A DNA stretch of 64,000 bases, from contig JAJDXQ010000043.1 in NCBI GenBank assembly GCA_022823185.1, positions 248,001-312,000 on the forward strand. The letters are read 5' to 3'. The position numbers and the translations under genes were made by a program. This document shows, piece after piece, positions 33,693-42,798 of this stretch. The notes under the pieces were generated by a model that was given only the letters and a program-made list of their open reading frames with translations, searched no databases and was not told the origin of the DNA. This stretch comes from Caldilineaceae bacterium. Lineage in GTDB: Bacteria; Chloroflexota; Anaerolineae; Caldilineales; Caldilineaceae. Every line of letters begins with the position of its first letter. Position 1 is the stretch's first letter.

Positions 33693-35576
33693 TTAATCGT
33701 CTCCTGTGGAGGCCGTCGTTACGTAGCCTGCGTCTGCGAGGCCGTAGTCGTAGGGTTCGCCCACCACGTGCAGGGGGGCGGGGAAGCTGTGTTCGGGCAC
33801 AGGCGAGGGGATTTGCCATTCGGGCGAGCGTGAGCGCCAGGGGTTGTCGCCCGCGGCCGCGCCGACTTCGGCGCTCTGGAAGAAGTTCCAGAGCATCAGC
33901 ATGACGCCGAAGGCGATGGCGAACCCGGCGATGGTGACGGCCATCTGCCAGTTTTCGATCTGACCGGCGCCCAGGGTTGGGTCGTAGTCGGCGATTCGGC
34001 GCCGCATCCCCATAACGCCCACGCCCATTTGGCCAAGGGTCTGCACCCAGAAGGCGGGCGTCATGATGAAGAAGTGAATTTTGCCGAGCGTTTCGTTGTA
34101 CATGCGCCCGGTCACTTTGGGGAACCAATAGTAGAGCGCGGCGAAGAACGGGAACACAAAGCCGCCGAACATGGTGGCGTGAAAGTGGCCGACCACGAAG
34201 TAGGAGTCGTGCAAGGGGAAGTCGGTGGGCACTGTCGCCAGGATGGGACCGGTGAGGCCGCCGATCAGGAAGACGCTGATGGCCCCGAGCACGAAGAGCA
34301 TTGGTGTATCGAAGTGGACCTTTCCGCCCCAGATTGTGCCGAGCCAGCTGAAGAATTTGACGCCTGTGGGGATGGCGACAAGCAGGGTTGCGTACATGAA
34401 GGGGATGCGCAGAATGTCGTTATAGCCGGAAACGAACATGTGGTGGCCCCAGACGAGGAAGCCGACGATGGCGATCGCCATACTGGAGAGGGCAATCCAC
34501 TTGTATCCGAACAGGGGTTTGCGCGAGAAGACCGGCAGCAGCTCGCTGACGATGCCCAGGCCGGGCAGGACAAAGATATAGACGGCCGGGTGGCTGTAGA
34601 ACCAGAAGAGATGCTGGAACAGGACGGGGTCGCCGCCGCCGACCATTGGGCTGACTTCGCCGAGGATGCCGCGGGGGTCGAAGAAGCCCATGCCGATGGC
34701 GCGCTGGACGGAGACCATGAGGAAGCTTGTGCCGATCAGCTGCGTGGCGGTGAGCTGAATCAAGCTGGTGGCGAAAACGGCCCAGCAGAAGATGGGCATA
34801 CGGAAAAGGCTCATGCCCTCCGGTCTCATGCGCAGGAGGGTAACGAGCAGGTTGAGCGAGCCGACGATGGAGGACAGGCCGATGGCGAAGACGCCCAGGA
34901 AGAAGAGCTGATAGCCGATCGGGCCGCGTGCGCTCAAGGGGGGATAGGCTGTCCAGCCTGCGTCCCAGCCGCCGATGAAGAGGCTGAGGAGGAGGAGAAT
35001 GCTGCCGGGCACGTTGAACCAGAAGCCGAGCGCGTTGAGGCGCGGAAATGCCATGTCGTCGGCGCCGATCATGAGGGGCACGAGATAGTTGGCCATGCCG
35101 CCGACGCCGAGGAGGATGGCGAAGATCATGATCATGCCGTGCATGCCGATAAAGCTGTTGTAGAGGTCGAGGCCAAGGAACTGAAGGCCGCTGCGGGCCA
35201 GCTCCGTACGGAAGATCATGGCGACGGTTCCGCCAACCATGAGGAGAAGGATGCCCCAGACGGTGTACTGGACGCCGATAACTTTATGGTTGTAGTCGAC
35301 GCTGAAGTAGCGGGTCCAGGCCGGTTTGTCAACGGGGGGCCCGTGGTGGAGGGGAGTCGGGATGCCCCTGGTCCACTTGAGCCAGTCGTCGAGTGAGCCG
35401 ACGCCGAGGAGGAAGCCGATGATGCTGCAGACGGCTCCGACGGTCCAGGCGGGTTCGGCGGCCCAGGCTTCCCAGCCGAGCAGGATGCGCACGGCGCAGG
35501 TCAGCAGCATGCCGATGACCATGCCGAGAACCTGGCCAAGAAGGCCGCGAGCGATTCCTAAGGTGAAGAGCGACAT
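33693..35576 (-). CDS. ctaD: Cytochrome c oxidase subunit I (A2-type heme-copper oxidase)
   Basis: 627-residue catalytic subunit that reduces oxygen and pumps protons. Ligands: H146 and H466 for heme a, H464 for heme a3, H329/H378/H379 for CuB, with Y333 four residues after H329 as the cross-linked Tyr. Helix VI reads YSHPAVY (327-333) instead of the A1 form GHPEVY, so the D-channel Glu is replaced by Ala and the Tyr-Ser pair of A2 oxidases is present. Start at ATG 35576, after 'LFTLG'-type family N-terminus; 85 bp after ctaC. Confidence 0.97.
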   Translation of the reverse strand: MSLFTLGIARGLLGQVLGMVIGMLLTCAVRILLGWEAWAAEPAWTVGAVCSIIGFLLGVGSLDDWLKWTRGIPTPLHHGPPVDKPAWTRYFSVDYNHKVIGVQYTVWGILLLMVGGTVAMIFRTELARSGLQFLGLDLYNSFIGMHGMIMIFAILLGVGGMANYLVPLMIGADDMAFPRLNALGFWFNVPGSILLLLSLFIGGWDAGWTAYPPLSARGPIGYQLFFLGVFAIGLSSIVGSLNLLVTLLRMRPEGMSLFRMPIFCWAVFATSLIQLTATQLIGTSFLMVSVQRAIGMGFFDPRGILGEVSPMVGGGDPVLFQHLFWFYSHPAVYIFVLPGLGIVSELLPVFSRKPLFGYKWIALSSMAIAIVGFLVWGHHMFVSGYNDILRIPFMYATLLVAIPTGVKFFSWLGTIWGGKVHFDTPMLFVLGAISVFLIGGLTGPILATVPTDFPLHDSYFVVGHFHATMFGGFVFPFFAALYYWFPKVTGRMYNETLGKIHFFIMTPAFWVQTLGQMGVGVMGMRRRIADYDPTLGAGQIENWQMAVTIAGFAIAFGVMLMLWNFFQSAEVGAAAGDNPWRSRSPEWQIPSPVPEHSFPAPLHVVGEPYDYGLADAGYVTTASTGDD

Positions 35577-35661
35577 GAAGAATCTCCTGGCAAGAAAGTC
35601 GGAGCCGAAAACGGACAGCGGCGGGGTTCGGGAAAGTCCGGCCCCAGCCGCGGGTAGTAGT

Positions 35662-36381
35662 TTACTCCTGGGCCTGGGCGAGTTGTTCAGACTGCCAGAG
35701 CTGGAAATCTTCCTCAGAGACCACGCGAACGGTGGCCAACATACCGCTATGATTTGTGCCGCAGAGCTCGGCGCAGCGCAGCACATATTCCCCTATGACG
35801 GTAGGGGTAAAACGCACGTGTGTGACCATGCCGGGGACGGAATCCTGCTTGACACGGAATTCAGGAACCCAGAAGTTATGGAGGACGTCGTCGGACGTCA
35901 GGTCCATGCGGATGGGCGTGTTAACGGGCAGGACCAGGTCGGCCGTGACCGCTCCTGATTCGGGATAAGTGAAGAGCCAGCTCCACTGCCGTCCTTCAGC
36001 GTTTACGACGTATTCATCAGGATTCGGCCTGGACAGGTCGATCAGCATCGTGGTTGAGATCCAGGCGAAATAGACGACGACAAAGCAGGGAACGACGGTC
36101 CAGATGATCTCCAGGGTCCCGTTGCCGTGGATGTGTTCGCCGTCGCCTTCATCGCCGCGGGAGCGGAAGACGATCAGGGCGTAGCACATGAAGACGGCGA
36201 CGAGGGCAAAGAGAAACGCGATCAGCCAGATATGCAGATCGAAGAGATAGTCGATTGGGCCGGCTTCGAGGACGGCCGCGGCGGGTTTGAGGAGTACGCT
36301 ATCCAGCACCCAGTAAACGACAAAGGTACAGATCACGATCAACACGGTTGCGATGCCAAAGTGTCGACGGTTCTTGGCCAT
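35662..36381 (-). CDS. ctaC: Cytochrome c oxidase subunit II
   Basis: 239 residues. Two membrane helices (about 9-30 and 50-71), then a cupredoxin domain with the complete CuA site: H168, C203, E205, C207, H211, M214. There is no fused cytochrome c domain, so this is an aa3-like layout although the accessory genes are caa3-like. ATG 36381 lies 8 nt after GAGG. First gene of the cox operon. Confidence 0.97.
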   Translation of the reverse strand: MAKNRRHFGIATVLIVICTFVVYWVLDSVLLKPAAAVLEAGPIDYLFDLHIWLIAFLFALVAVFMCYALIVFRSRGDEGDGEHIHGNGTLEIIWTVVPCFVVVYFAWISTTMLIDLSRPNPDEYVVNAEGRQWSWLFTYPESGAVTADLVLPVNTPIRMDLTSDDVLHNFWVPEFRVKQDSVPGMVTHVRFTPTVIGEYVLRCAELCGTNHSGMLATVRVVSEEDFQLWQSEQLAQAQE

Positions 36382-36492
36382 ACGGTTATCCTCAGAAGTC
36401 CCTGTCCGGGTCGTCTTAATCCTGTGCCTTGCGGGGCGCGAATTGGGCGCGCGGGGCAGGCGGTGCAGGGGCGGGCATCTTGCCCGAACGAC

Positions 36493-36521
36493 ATTGTACA
36501 AAAAGGCACAAGACCTGTCAA
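36493..36521 (-). promoter_or_regulatory. Near-consensus sigma-70 promoter of the cox operon
   Basis: Minus strand TTGACA (36521-36516), exactly 17 bp, TACAAT (36498-36493). Predicted start near 36486 gives a leader of about 105 nt to ctaC. Confidence 0.82.
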
Positions 36522-36664
36522 AGAAGCAGGGGACGCGGGGACGCATTTGCGTTGAGGGATGTGGCGGATTCCAACGCGAGGCGCCCGGTTCTACGTGAAC
36601 GGCGGCGTACGGGGAGACAAGCGTTCTCTCGCAAAGAGGCGCGAAAAGAAGCATAGTCGAGAGG

Positions 36665-36693
36665 TTGCCAATTTGGTGGGAGGGGGATATATT
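36665..36693 (+). promoter_or_regulatory. Sigma-70 promoter of the recombinase-like gene
   Basis: TTGCCA (36665-36670), 17 bp, TATATT (36688-36693). Start expected near 36700, 65 bp before the ATG. Confidence 0.62.
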
Positions 36694-36764
36694 TGAATGT
36701 GGCTATACGCAAGTTGAATTGATTGACGCGCCTGTGGACAGGCATTGAATCGGGGGATTGCCAG

Positions 36765-37709
36765 ATGAGTGAGAATTCGACACAGGGAACACCGGGAGTG
36801 GAGGTCGATCCCGGCGGAAGCGTTGCGCCGGCGTTGAGAGCGACAAGCGCGCTCGGGGACGCAATCGCTGAGTACGAGGAACAGATGGTTCGCAAGGGGT
36901 TCAGCGAGAACACGATTAAGGCCTTTGCCAACGATCTCAAGATACTTCGAACGTTTATGGACAGTTCGGCGGTTTTACGGGAGATTCAGACGCAGCATCT
37001 TGAGGATTTTCTGGTGTGGATGCAAAGTGAACGAGGGCGGCCGTGCAGCGCCAAGACGCTTTCGCGGCGCATCACGACGCTGAAGGTGTTCTTTTCGTGG
37101 TTGCACGGCGCCGGCGCGATCGGCACGGACCCGGCTGAACCGATTATCCAGCATTCGGTGCGGACGCCGCTGCCGGTCATTCTGAGCAACGAGGAGGCCA
37201 GCCGGCTGCTCCGTGCGTGCCAGGACTGGTTGTGGGACAGGGACAAGGCGGACGCCAGGCCGTATGTGCTTGTCAGTTTGCTCTTGCAGACAGGCATCAA
37301 GAAGAGCGAGGCGGTCAAGATCCTGTTGGACGATATCGGGCGCAGCGATCCGCAGCAGCCGACTGTCTCGATTCGGTACGAGGAGGAACGCTATGCGCAC
37401 AAAAATCGCCAGATCCCGTTGAACACGTATTATCTGGGGGCGCTTGACCAGTACCTGAAGCAATATCAGCCGGAGAATTTCCTGTTTGAGTGTACGGCGC
37501 GCAATCTGGAGTATGTGCTGGACGAGGCGGGCACTCGCGCCGCCATCCGGCGCGTCCAGGTTGGTTTTGAGACGCTGCGTTGGACCAGCGCGGTTCGGGA
37601 TTACAGGCAGGGGATGAAGGACGAGAGTCTGCGGGTGAAGATGGGGTTGAGCAAGGTCTCCTGGCGGGAAACGAGCCAGAAGATTCAACGGCTGGCAGGT
37701 CAGCCGTAG
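36765..37709 (+). CDS. Tyrosine recombinase-like protein lacking most catalytic residues
   Basis: 314 residues with an N-terminal SAM-like core-binding domain ('AIAEYEEQMVRKGFSENTIKAFANDLKIL', about 33-62) and a XerC/D-type catalytic domain (about 135-310). Against XerD, the first Arg is K179 ('TGIKKSE'), the hairpin Lys is kept (K213), the HxxR His is E269 while R272 is kept, the later His is L295, and the nucleophile Tyr position is S304. It therefore cannot be a normal strand-transferase and may bind DNA only. ATG 36765; own promoter. Not next to any mobile element. Confidence 0.85.
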   Translation: MSENSTQGTPGVEVDPGGSVAPALRATSALGDAIAEYEEQMVRKGFSENTIKAFANDLKILRTFMDSSAVLREIQTQHLEDFLVWMQSERGRPCSAKTLSRRITTLKVFFSWLHGAGAIGTDPAEPIIQHSVRTPLPVILSNEEASRLLRACQDWLWDRDKADARPYVLVSLLLQTGIKKSEAVKILLDDIGRSDPQQPTVSIRYEEERYAHKNRQIPLNTYYLGALDQYLKQYQPENFLFECTARNLEYVLDEAGTRAAIRRVQVGFETLRWTSAVRDYRQGMKDESLRVKMGLSKVSWRETSQKIQRLAGQP

Positions 37710-37876
37710 GGTCGCGCGCGGCAGGTGTGCGCCGCCGGGCGGGCGTATGGAGGATCGACGGGAAGGGCGAATGGGAGGCAGGGCAGACTGGGGCGAATTT
37801 CAGGCTGCCTCTGGGAACGGACGCTGAATCCTGCAGTACGCTTCTCCTGATGGCCCAAAACCTGGGCTGCACCCTA

Positions 37877-38749
37877 TCATTCCGGGCCGGGCACGGTTCT
37901 GGCCAGGTTTCCCCATTCCTGTAAAGAGAGCGTTTCGGCGCGGCGGCTGGGATCGATGCCGGCTGCGCGCAGCCAGCGGTTCGCGTCTTCCTTGGGGGAG
38001 GAGAGGCCGGCGCTGAGGCTGTTGCGCAGTTGTTTGCGGCGCTGGCCGAAACCCGCGCGTGCAAGGCGGAAGAAGTGGGCCGGATCCACGTCGGGGACGG
38101 CCGGTTGCGGGCGCAAATCGAGGCGGAGGAGGGCGCTGTCCACTTTGGGGCGCGGGAGGAAGGCGCCGGCGGGCACTGTGTGCAGCACCTGCGGGCGGGC
38201 GTAGAACTGAACGCTGACGGCGAGAAGGGACATGCCGCCGGGCTGGGCGGCGATGCGCTGGGCGACTTCCCGCTGGACCAGAAGAACTGCCATTGCAGGG
38301 GGACGGCCCGTTTCCAGGAGGCGCCTGATGACAGCGCTGGTGATGTAGTAGGGAAGGTTGGCGACTACCTTGTAGGGTTGGGCGTCCGGGTCGGAGCCGG
38401 CGTTTCGGGGCGCGTTTGCACGGACGAGGTCGGCGGGGTTGAGCGCGAGAATGTCGCCGTGGACGAAGGAGACGCGGGGTTGGCCGGCGAACTGTTCGCG
38501 CAGAATGGGGATAAACCGTTGGTCGAGCTCGACGGCGATGACGCGGCCGGCGCGTTGCGCGAGGTGATGGGTGAGCGCGCCGAGTCCGGGGCCGATTTCC
38601 AGAACGGTGTCGGAGGGATCGAGGTTGGCGGCGTCGGCGATGCGGGCCAGGTGTGAGCCGTCGATGAGGAGGTTCTGGCCGAGGGACTTTTTGAGGTTGA
38701 GATCGTATCGGCGGACCAGTTCGAGGGGGGAGGGCGGGTTGTTATTCAT
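37877..38749 (-). CDS. rsmA: 16S rRNA (A1518/A1519) dimethyltransferase KsgA
   Basis: 290 residues, normal length. SAM-binding 'VLEIGPGLGALT' (about 48-60), the N-terminal 'KKSLGQNLLID' and the catalytic 'NLPYYI'. Dimethylates two adenines of the small-subunit rRNA during ribosome assembly. Its ATG overlaps the lepA stop by 8 bases, so both ribosome-related genes are coupled. Confidence 0.96.
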   Translation of the reverse strand: MNNNPPSPLELVRRYDLNLKKSLGQNLLIDGSHLARIADAANLDPSDTVLEIGPGLGALTHHLAQRAGRVIAVELDQRFIPILREQFAGQPRVSFVHGDILALNPADLVRANAPRNAGSDPDAQPYKVVANLPYYITSAVIRRLLETGRPPAMAVLLVQREVAQRIAAQPGGMSLLAVSVQFYARPQVLHTVPAGAFLPRPKVDSALLRLDLRPQPAVPDVDPAHFFRLARAGFGQRRKQLRNSLSAGLSSPKEDANRWLRAAGIDPSRRAETLSLQEWGNLARTVPGPE

Positions 38750-40556
38750 CCTCCAGGCTCAGGACAGTCATAAAGGCCTCTTGCGGGATTTCAACTGAGC
38801 CGACCATTTTCATGCGCTTTTTGCCCGCCTTCTGGTTTTCGAGCAGTTTGCGCTTGCGGGTCACGTCGCCGCCGTAGCATTTGGAGAGGACGTCCTTGCG
38901 AACGGCTCTCACATTGGCGCGGCTGATTACTTTGTTGCCGATGGCTGCCTGGATGGGCACGACGAACTGTTGACGCGGGATAATGTCCTTCATCTTGCTG
39001 ACCATGCGCTGCCCTTTGGTATAGGCATTGTTGCGGTGCGTGATGATGCTGAGGGCGTCGACAGGTTGGCCGTTGACGAGGACGTCGAGTTTGACCATAT
39101 CGGAGGCCTGGTAGTCTTCCAGGACGTAGTCCATGGAGGCATAGCCGCGCGTGCGGGCCTTGAGCTCGTTGTAGAAGTCGACGATGATTTCGGAGAGAGG
39201 GATCTGGAAGGTCAGCTCGACACGCTTGGTATCGAGCCAGAGCTGGTTTTTGACGCGGCCGCGGCGGCCCGTCACCATTTCGAGAATGGGGCCGATGTAG
39301 TCGGAGGGCGTGTAGATCTGGAGGCCGCACCAGGGTTCTTCGATGCGGTCGATCTCGGTGGCGTCGGGCAGGTCGGCGGGACTTTCGAGCAGGAATTCGT
39401 CGCCGGAGTTTGTAACGACGCGGTAGGCTACCGAAGGGGCGGTGAAGATGATGTCGAGATCGTATTCTCGCTCGAGCCGTTCCTGAACGATCTCCATGTG
39501 GAAGAGGCCGAGGAAGCCGAGGCGGAAGCCGAAGCCGAGGGCCTGGCTGGTTTCGGGCTCAAAGGAAAGGGCGCCGTCGTTGAGGCGCAGTTTCTCGAGG
39601 GCGTCACGGAGATCGTGGTAGTCGTCGGAGTCGGTGGGGTAGAGGCCGGCGAAGACCATGGGTTTCATGGGCTCGTAGCCGGGCAGGGGCTCCGCGGCCG
39701 GGTCTGAGGCAAGCGTGATGGTGTCGCCGACGTCCAGGTCCTGAACGCTTTTGAGGCCGGTGGCGATATAACCCACCTCGCCGGCTGTCAGTTGGGCGGC
39801 TTTGACGGGGGCGGGCGTGAGGACACCGATTTCGATGGGGTCGATGCGCTGATTGCCGGAGATTGCGAGCAGGGGTTGGGCGGCGGCGATGGCGCCGTTG
39901 ACGACGCGGACATAGGCGACGACACCCTTGTAAGAGTCGTAATGGCAGTCGAAGATGAGCGCTTGCAGTTTCTCGCTGGTGTCTCCCTGCGGCGGGGGGA
40001 CCTGCCTGACGACCTCTTCGAGCACCTCTTCGATATTGACACTGTCTTTGGCGCTGATTCGAAGGATGTCGGAGGCGGGAACGGCGAGAAGGTCCTCGAT
40101 ATCGCGGGCGACTTCGTCGGGTACGGCGGCGGGCAGGTCGATTTTGTTGAGGACGGGGACGATGGTGAGGTCGAGTTCCATCGCGGCCAGGAGATGGGCG
40201 ACGGTCTGGGCCTGGATGCCCTGGGAGGCGTCGACGACGAGGACGGCGCCTTCACATGCCTGGAGGGCGCGTTTGACCTCGTAGGTGAAATCGACGTGTC
40301 CGGGCGTATCGATCAGGTTCATTTCAAAGTCGGCGGAGGGTCCGCCGTTTGACCGGCGGCGGTAGATCATGCGGACGGCGCTGGCTTTGATTGTAACGCC
40401 TTTTTCGCGTTCCAGATCCATCGAATCGAGAAGCTGTTCCTTCATTTCGCGGTCGGTCACGGTGCCCGTGTGTTGAATCAGACGGTCGGCCAGCGTGCTT
40501 TTGCCGTGATCGATATGGGCGATGATGCAGAAGTTGCGGATGTGTTCCAGGTTCAT
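38742..40556 (-). CDS. lepA: Elongation factor 4 (LepA)
   Basis: 604-residue translational GTPase, full length. P-loop AHIDHGKST at 13-21, 'DTPGHVDF' and 'NKIDL' G motifs, and the LepA-specific C-terminal domain ending 'RKRKLLENQKAGKKRMK'. Acts on the ribosome in initiation or back-translocation. A symmetrical AGTATACT lies about 55 bp upstream. Confidence 0.97.
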   Translation of the reverse strand: MNLEHIRNFCIIAHIDHGKSTLADRLIQHTGTVTDREMKEQLLDSMDLEREKGVTIKASAVRMIYRRRSNGGPSADFEMNLIDTPGHVDFTYEVKRALQACEGAVLVVDASQGIQAQTVAHLLAAMELDLTIVPVLNKIDLPAAVPDEVARDIEDLLAVPASDILRISAKDSVNIEEVLEEVVRQVPPPQGDTSEKLQALIFDCHYDSYKGVVAYVRVVNGAIAAAQPLLAISGNQRIDPIEIGVLTPAPVKAAQLTAGEVGYIATGLKSVQDLDVGDTITLASDPAAEPLPGYEPMKPMVFAGLYPTDSDDYHDLRDALEKLRLNDGALSFEPETSQALGFGFRLGFLGLFHMEIVQERLEREYDLDIIFTAPSVAYRVVTNSGDEFLLESPADLPDATEIDRIEEPWCGLQIYTPSDYIGPILEMVTGRRGRVKNQLWLDTKRVELTFQIPLSEIIVDFYNELKARTRGYASMDYVLEDYQASDMVKLDVLVNGQPVDALSIITHRNNAYTKGQRMVSKMKDIIPRQQFVVPIQAAIGNKVISRANVRAVRKDVLSKCYGGDVTRKRKLLENQKAGKKRMKMVGSVEIPQEAFMTVLSLEDE

Positions 40557-40606
40557 GGGATAGACGCTATCGGTGGCCCGTCCGGATTTGGCTAAGACGG
40601 GTTCAT

Positions 40607-40614
40607 AGTATACT
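40607..40614. promoter_or_regulatory. Symmetrical -10 element between lepA and the Lgt-like gene
   Basis: The palindrome AGTATACT contains TATACT on both strands, roughly 52-67 bp before each divergent start codon. No good -35 on either side, so the assignment is tentative. Confidence 0.38.
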
Positions 40615-40680
40615 ACATGGCGTTCGGCGCCGGTCCTGGTTTTTCATTGTTCTTGCGCCGGCTTCAGCGAAGGAGTCATT

Positions 40681-41505
40681 TTGTATCCGTCACTGCCTCT
40701 TGGTCCGCTTTCACTGCCCACGGCGCAGATTCTGGCGATTGTCGCGGCCTGGTTCGGTCTGTCCTTTATGGCGCAGGTGGGCAGGCGTCTGCGCCTGGAT
40801 ACGGACATGATCTGGAATCTGGGCACGATCGGGTTGGCCGCGGGTGTCATTGTAGCCCGGCTGGCGCATGCAGTCCAGTTCTGGGACGTCTATCGCGCGG
40901 AGCCGTTACTCCTGGCGAGCATCCGGCCCGGCGGGCTCTTGTTGTGGCCGGGGGTCGTCGGGGCAGCTGTTGCGGGCTATCTGTTCCTGATCCGGGTCGG
41001 GGCAGATCCCAGGCCGGTCGGGGTTGCGGCAGTCTTTGGGCTGCTGGCGGGCGGGGCAGTGTTGGAGGTTTCGAACTTTCTGACCGGCGCTGTGGTGGGC
41101 ACTGCCGTCGAGCCGGGGGAGGCGTTGTGGAGGACGCTGGCTCTCTTTGGAGGCCAAACTGATCTGGCCTCATCCGGGGGGAGTTTTGTACGTCATCCCG
41201 TCGCGCTGTACCGGGCGACGGGGATGATGGCCGTTGTGGGCGGCTTCCTGCTATGGGGCAGTTGGGACAGGCCTTTCCGCGTTGCGGTTCAGGCGGCGCT
41301 GGCCTATGCGTTGCTGCGGCTGGGGGCGGATGGTTTTGCTTCGGATATGCGCCTATTGGGGTCCGTGCGGGTCACGCAGGTTGCGGCGCTGGCGGCGGCG
41401 TTGGGGGCAGCCGCTATCCTGGCGCGGAATGCGGGCAACACGGTTCATGGGCAAGCGAGCAGCGGACAGGAAGGGCCAGGCATTTCGTCCGAAGGGCCGG
41501 CTTAG
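40681..41505 (+). CDS. Lgt-like (prolipoprotein diacylglyceryl transferase fold) protein with altered active site
   Basis: 274 residues, about seven hydrophobic helices. Lgt-like landmarks remain: 'VSNFLTGAVVG' in place of R-I-G-N-F-x-N-G-E-x-x-G, 'RHPVALYRATGMM' for the HPxQLYE region, and 'RLGADGFASDM...VTQ'. But the HGG loop is WPG, the signature Arg is Glu and the signature Glu is Ala, so lipoprotein transferase activity is doubtful. Start is TTG at 40681 after AAGGAG. Convergent with thiN. Confidence 0.65.
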   Translation: MYPSLPLGPLSLPTAQILAIVAAWFGLSFMAQVGRRLRLDTDMIWNLGTIGLAAGVIVARLAHAVQFWDVYRAEPLLLASIRPGGLLLWPGVVGAAVAGYLFLIRVGADPRPVGVAAVFGLLAGGAVLEVSNFLTGAVVGTAVEPGEALWRTLALFGGQTDLASSGGSFVRHPVALYRATGMMAVVGGFLLWGSWDRPFRVAVQAALAYALLRLGADGFASDMRLLGSVRVTQVAALAAALGAAAILARNAGNTVHGQASSGQEGPGISSEGPA

Positions 41506-41548
41506 CGCACAGGATAGGGCAACCGCGCCGGGCAAAATGGCGCGGGCT

Positions 41549-42202
41549 CTACGGTTTTGCCGTTGATGGGAACTGCTGTGTGACGAGCAGGATGCCGGAT
41601 TCGACGGCGATCTGCGCGGGTGAAGAGGCCAGTGTGTTGCTGACGCCGCGTGTGCTGCCGAGTCGAAGAGTTGCGTTGTGAAGCGGGTATTCGAGGCCGC
41701 GGTAGGTAACCCCGGTCACCTCCTCGCTCAGAGCGACGGCACTGACGTAAGCGCCGGTGGGGCCGGTCAGGTTCAGAGTTTGGGGACCGCGCAGGACGCG
41801 TGCGAGCTGGTCTCCTTCGGCAATGGCGATGGGGGCCGACCCTGCCTGTTGGGCGAGAAGGAGGAGATTGGCGAGAGTTTGGTCAAGGCGTCCGCCGACG
41901 GCGCCGAGCAGGAGGATTTCAGCGGCGCCGTCGCGGATCGCGCGTGCGATCGCCAGCTCCAGGTCGGTGGCGTCTTTGGCTGCGGGATGTCTTTCTATCG
42001 AGGCGCCTTGTTGCTGGAGGCGCCCGAGGAGGGTCTCGTCGATGCTATCCAAGTCGCCGACGATGACATGGGGGGCCAGGTCGAGGGCCTCCAGATGGCG
42101 GGCGCCGCCGTCGGCGGCGATGCGATAGTCGTCCTCGCGCAGCCAGCGCGCCAAGACATTGTAGTCGTCAATCTCCCCGTTTACAAAGATAACCGCGCGC
42201 AC
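41549..42202 (-). CDS. thiN: Thiamine diphosphokinase
   Basis: 217 residues. Transfers pyrophosphate from ATP to thiamine. Conserved 'AADGGARHLEALDLAPHVIVGDLDSIDE' region (about 24-51), 'DATDLELAI' and 'GGRLDQTLAN'. GTG at 42202 preceded by GGAG; the open frame extends far upstream into DUF456 without similarity. Last of a four-gene operon. Confidence 0.93.
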   Translation of the reverse strand: MRAVIFVNGEIDDYNVLARWLREDDYRIAADGGARHLEALDLAPHVIVGDLDSIDETLLGRLQQQGASIERHPAAKDATDLELAIARAIRDGAAEILLLGAVGGRLDQTLANLLLLAQQAGSAPIAIAEGDQLARVLRGPQTLNLTGPTGAYVSAVALSEEVTGVTYRGLEYPLHNATLRLGSTRGVSNTLASSPAQIAVESGILLVTQQFPSTAKP

Positions 42203-42216
42203 TTTTCTCCATCCAT

Positions 42217-42792
42217 CTACACGAAGGCCTGCCAGGCGAATATAGTCAGCATGATGATGCTGAACGCGAACTGCACGACCATGGCGAGAAGAAAGCCGCC
42301 CACATAGCCTTTTACGGCGCGGGTTGCGGCGGCCTTGCTGCGCTGCGGATTCAGGGGGTCGGCGCCTTCCGCGGGGGCGGCGTTCACCTGGGCGCGGCGG
42401 TATTCCATGAGCCACAGCGCGGAAATCGATCCGATGGCGGCGCCGATGAAGGCGCCGACGACGGGGATGCTGGAGAGCAGGATCGCGCCGACCAGCCCGC
42501 CGAGAATGGAGACAGCGATAGATCGCCAACCTGCTCCAGACTTGCGGCTGCTGAGGAAACTCAGGCCCAGATCAGCGGCCCAGGAGATGATGGTGAGAAT
42601 TGCCAGAACGAGCAGGGTGGGCCAGCCGACGCGGATGAAGCCGTCGGCCCAGGCCCAGGCGAATGCGCCGAGCCAGATCAGGAGCGGTCCTGGCAGGACG
42701 GGGACCATCGCGCCGACAATGCCGAGGAACAGAAGCAGGTAGGCGATCACAAAGAGCGCGTTGGAGGAGAGAAGGCTAAGGAAGTCAGTCAC
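42217..42792 (-). CDS. DUF456-family membrane protein
   Basis: 191 residues with about five helices. 'FLGIVGAMVPVLPGPLLIWLGAFAWAW' and 'GGLVGAILLSSIPVVGAFIGAAIGSISALWLMEY' are the DUF456 signature. Function unknown. Lies 6 bp after nnrE and 14 bp before thiN. Confidence 0.88.
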   Translation of the reverse strand: MTDFLSLLSSNALFVIAYLLLFLGIVGAMVPVLPGPLLIWLGAFAWAWADGFIRVGWPTLLVLAILTIISWAADLGLSFLSSRKSGAGWRSIAVSILGGLVGAILLSSIPVVGAFIGAAIGSISALWLMEYRRAQVNAAPAEGADPLNPQRSKAAATRAVKGYVGGFLLAMVVQFAFSIIMLTIFAWQAFV

Positions 42793-42798
42793 CGCGAT

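Larger units (their letters stand above)
36382..36764. other. Divergent intergenic region ctaC / recombinase-like gene
   Basis: Non-coding region carrying the two oppositely oriented promoters noted separately. No other structure recognised. Confidence 0.7.

Noticed and set aside
34029..35396. 455-codon frame on the plus strand over ctaD
   Set aside because: Antisense shadow of cytochrome oxidase subunit I.
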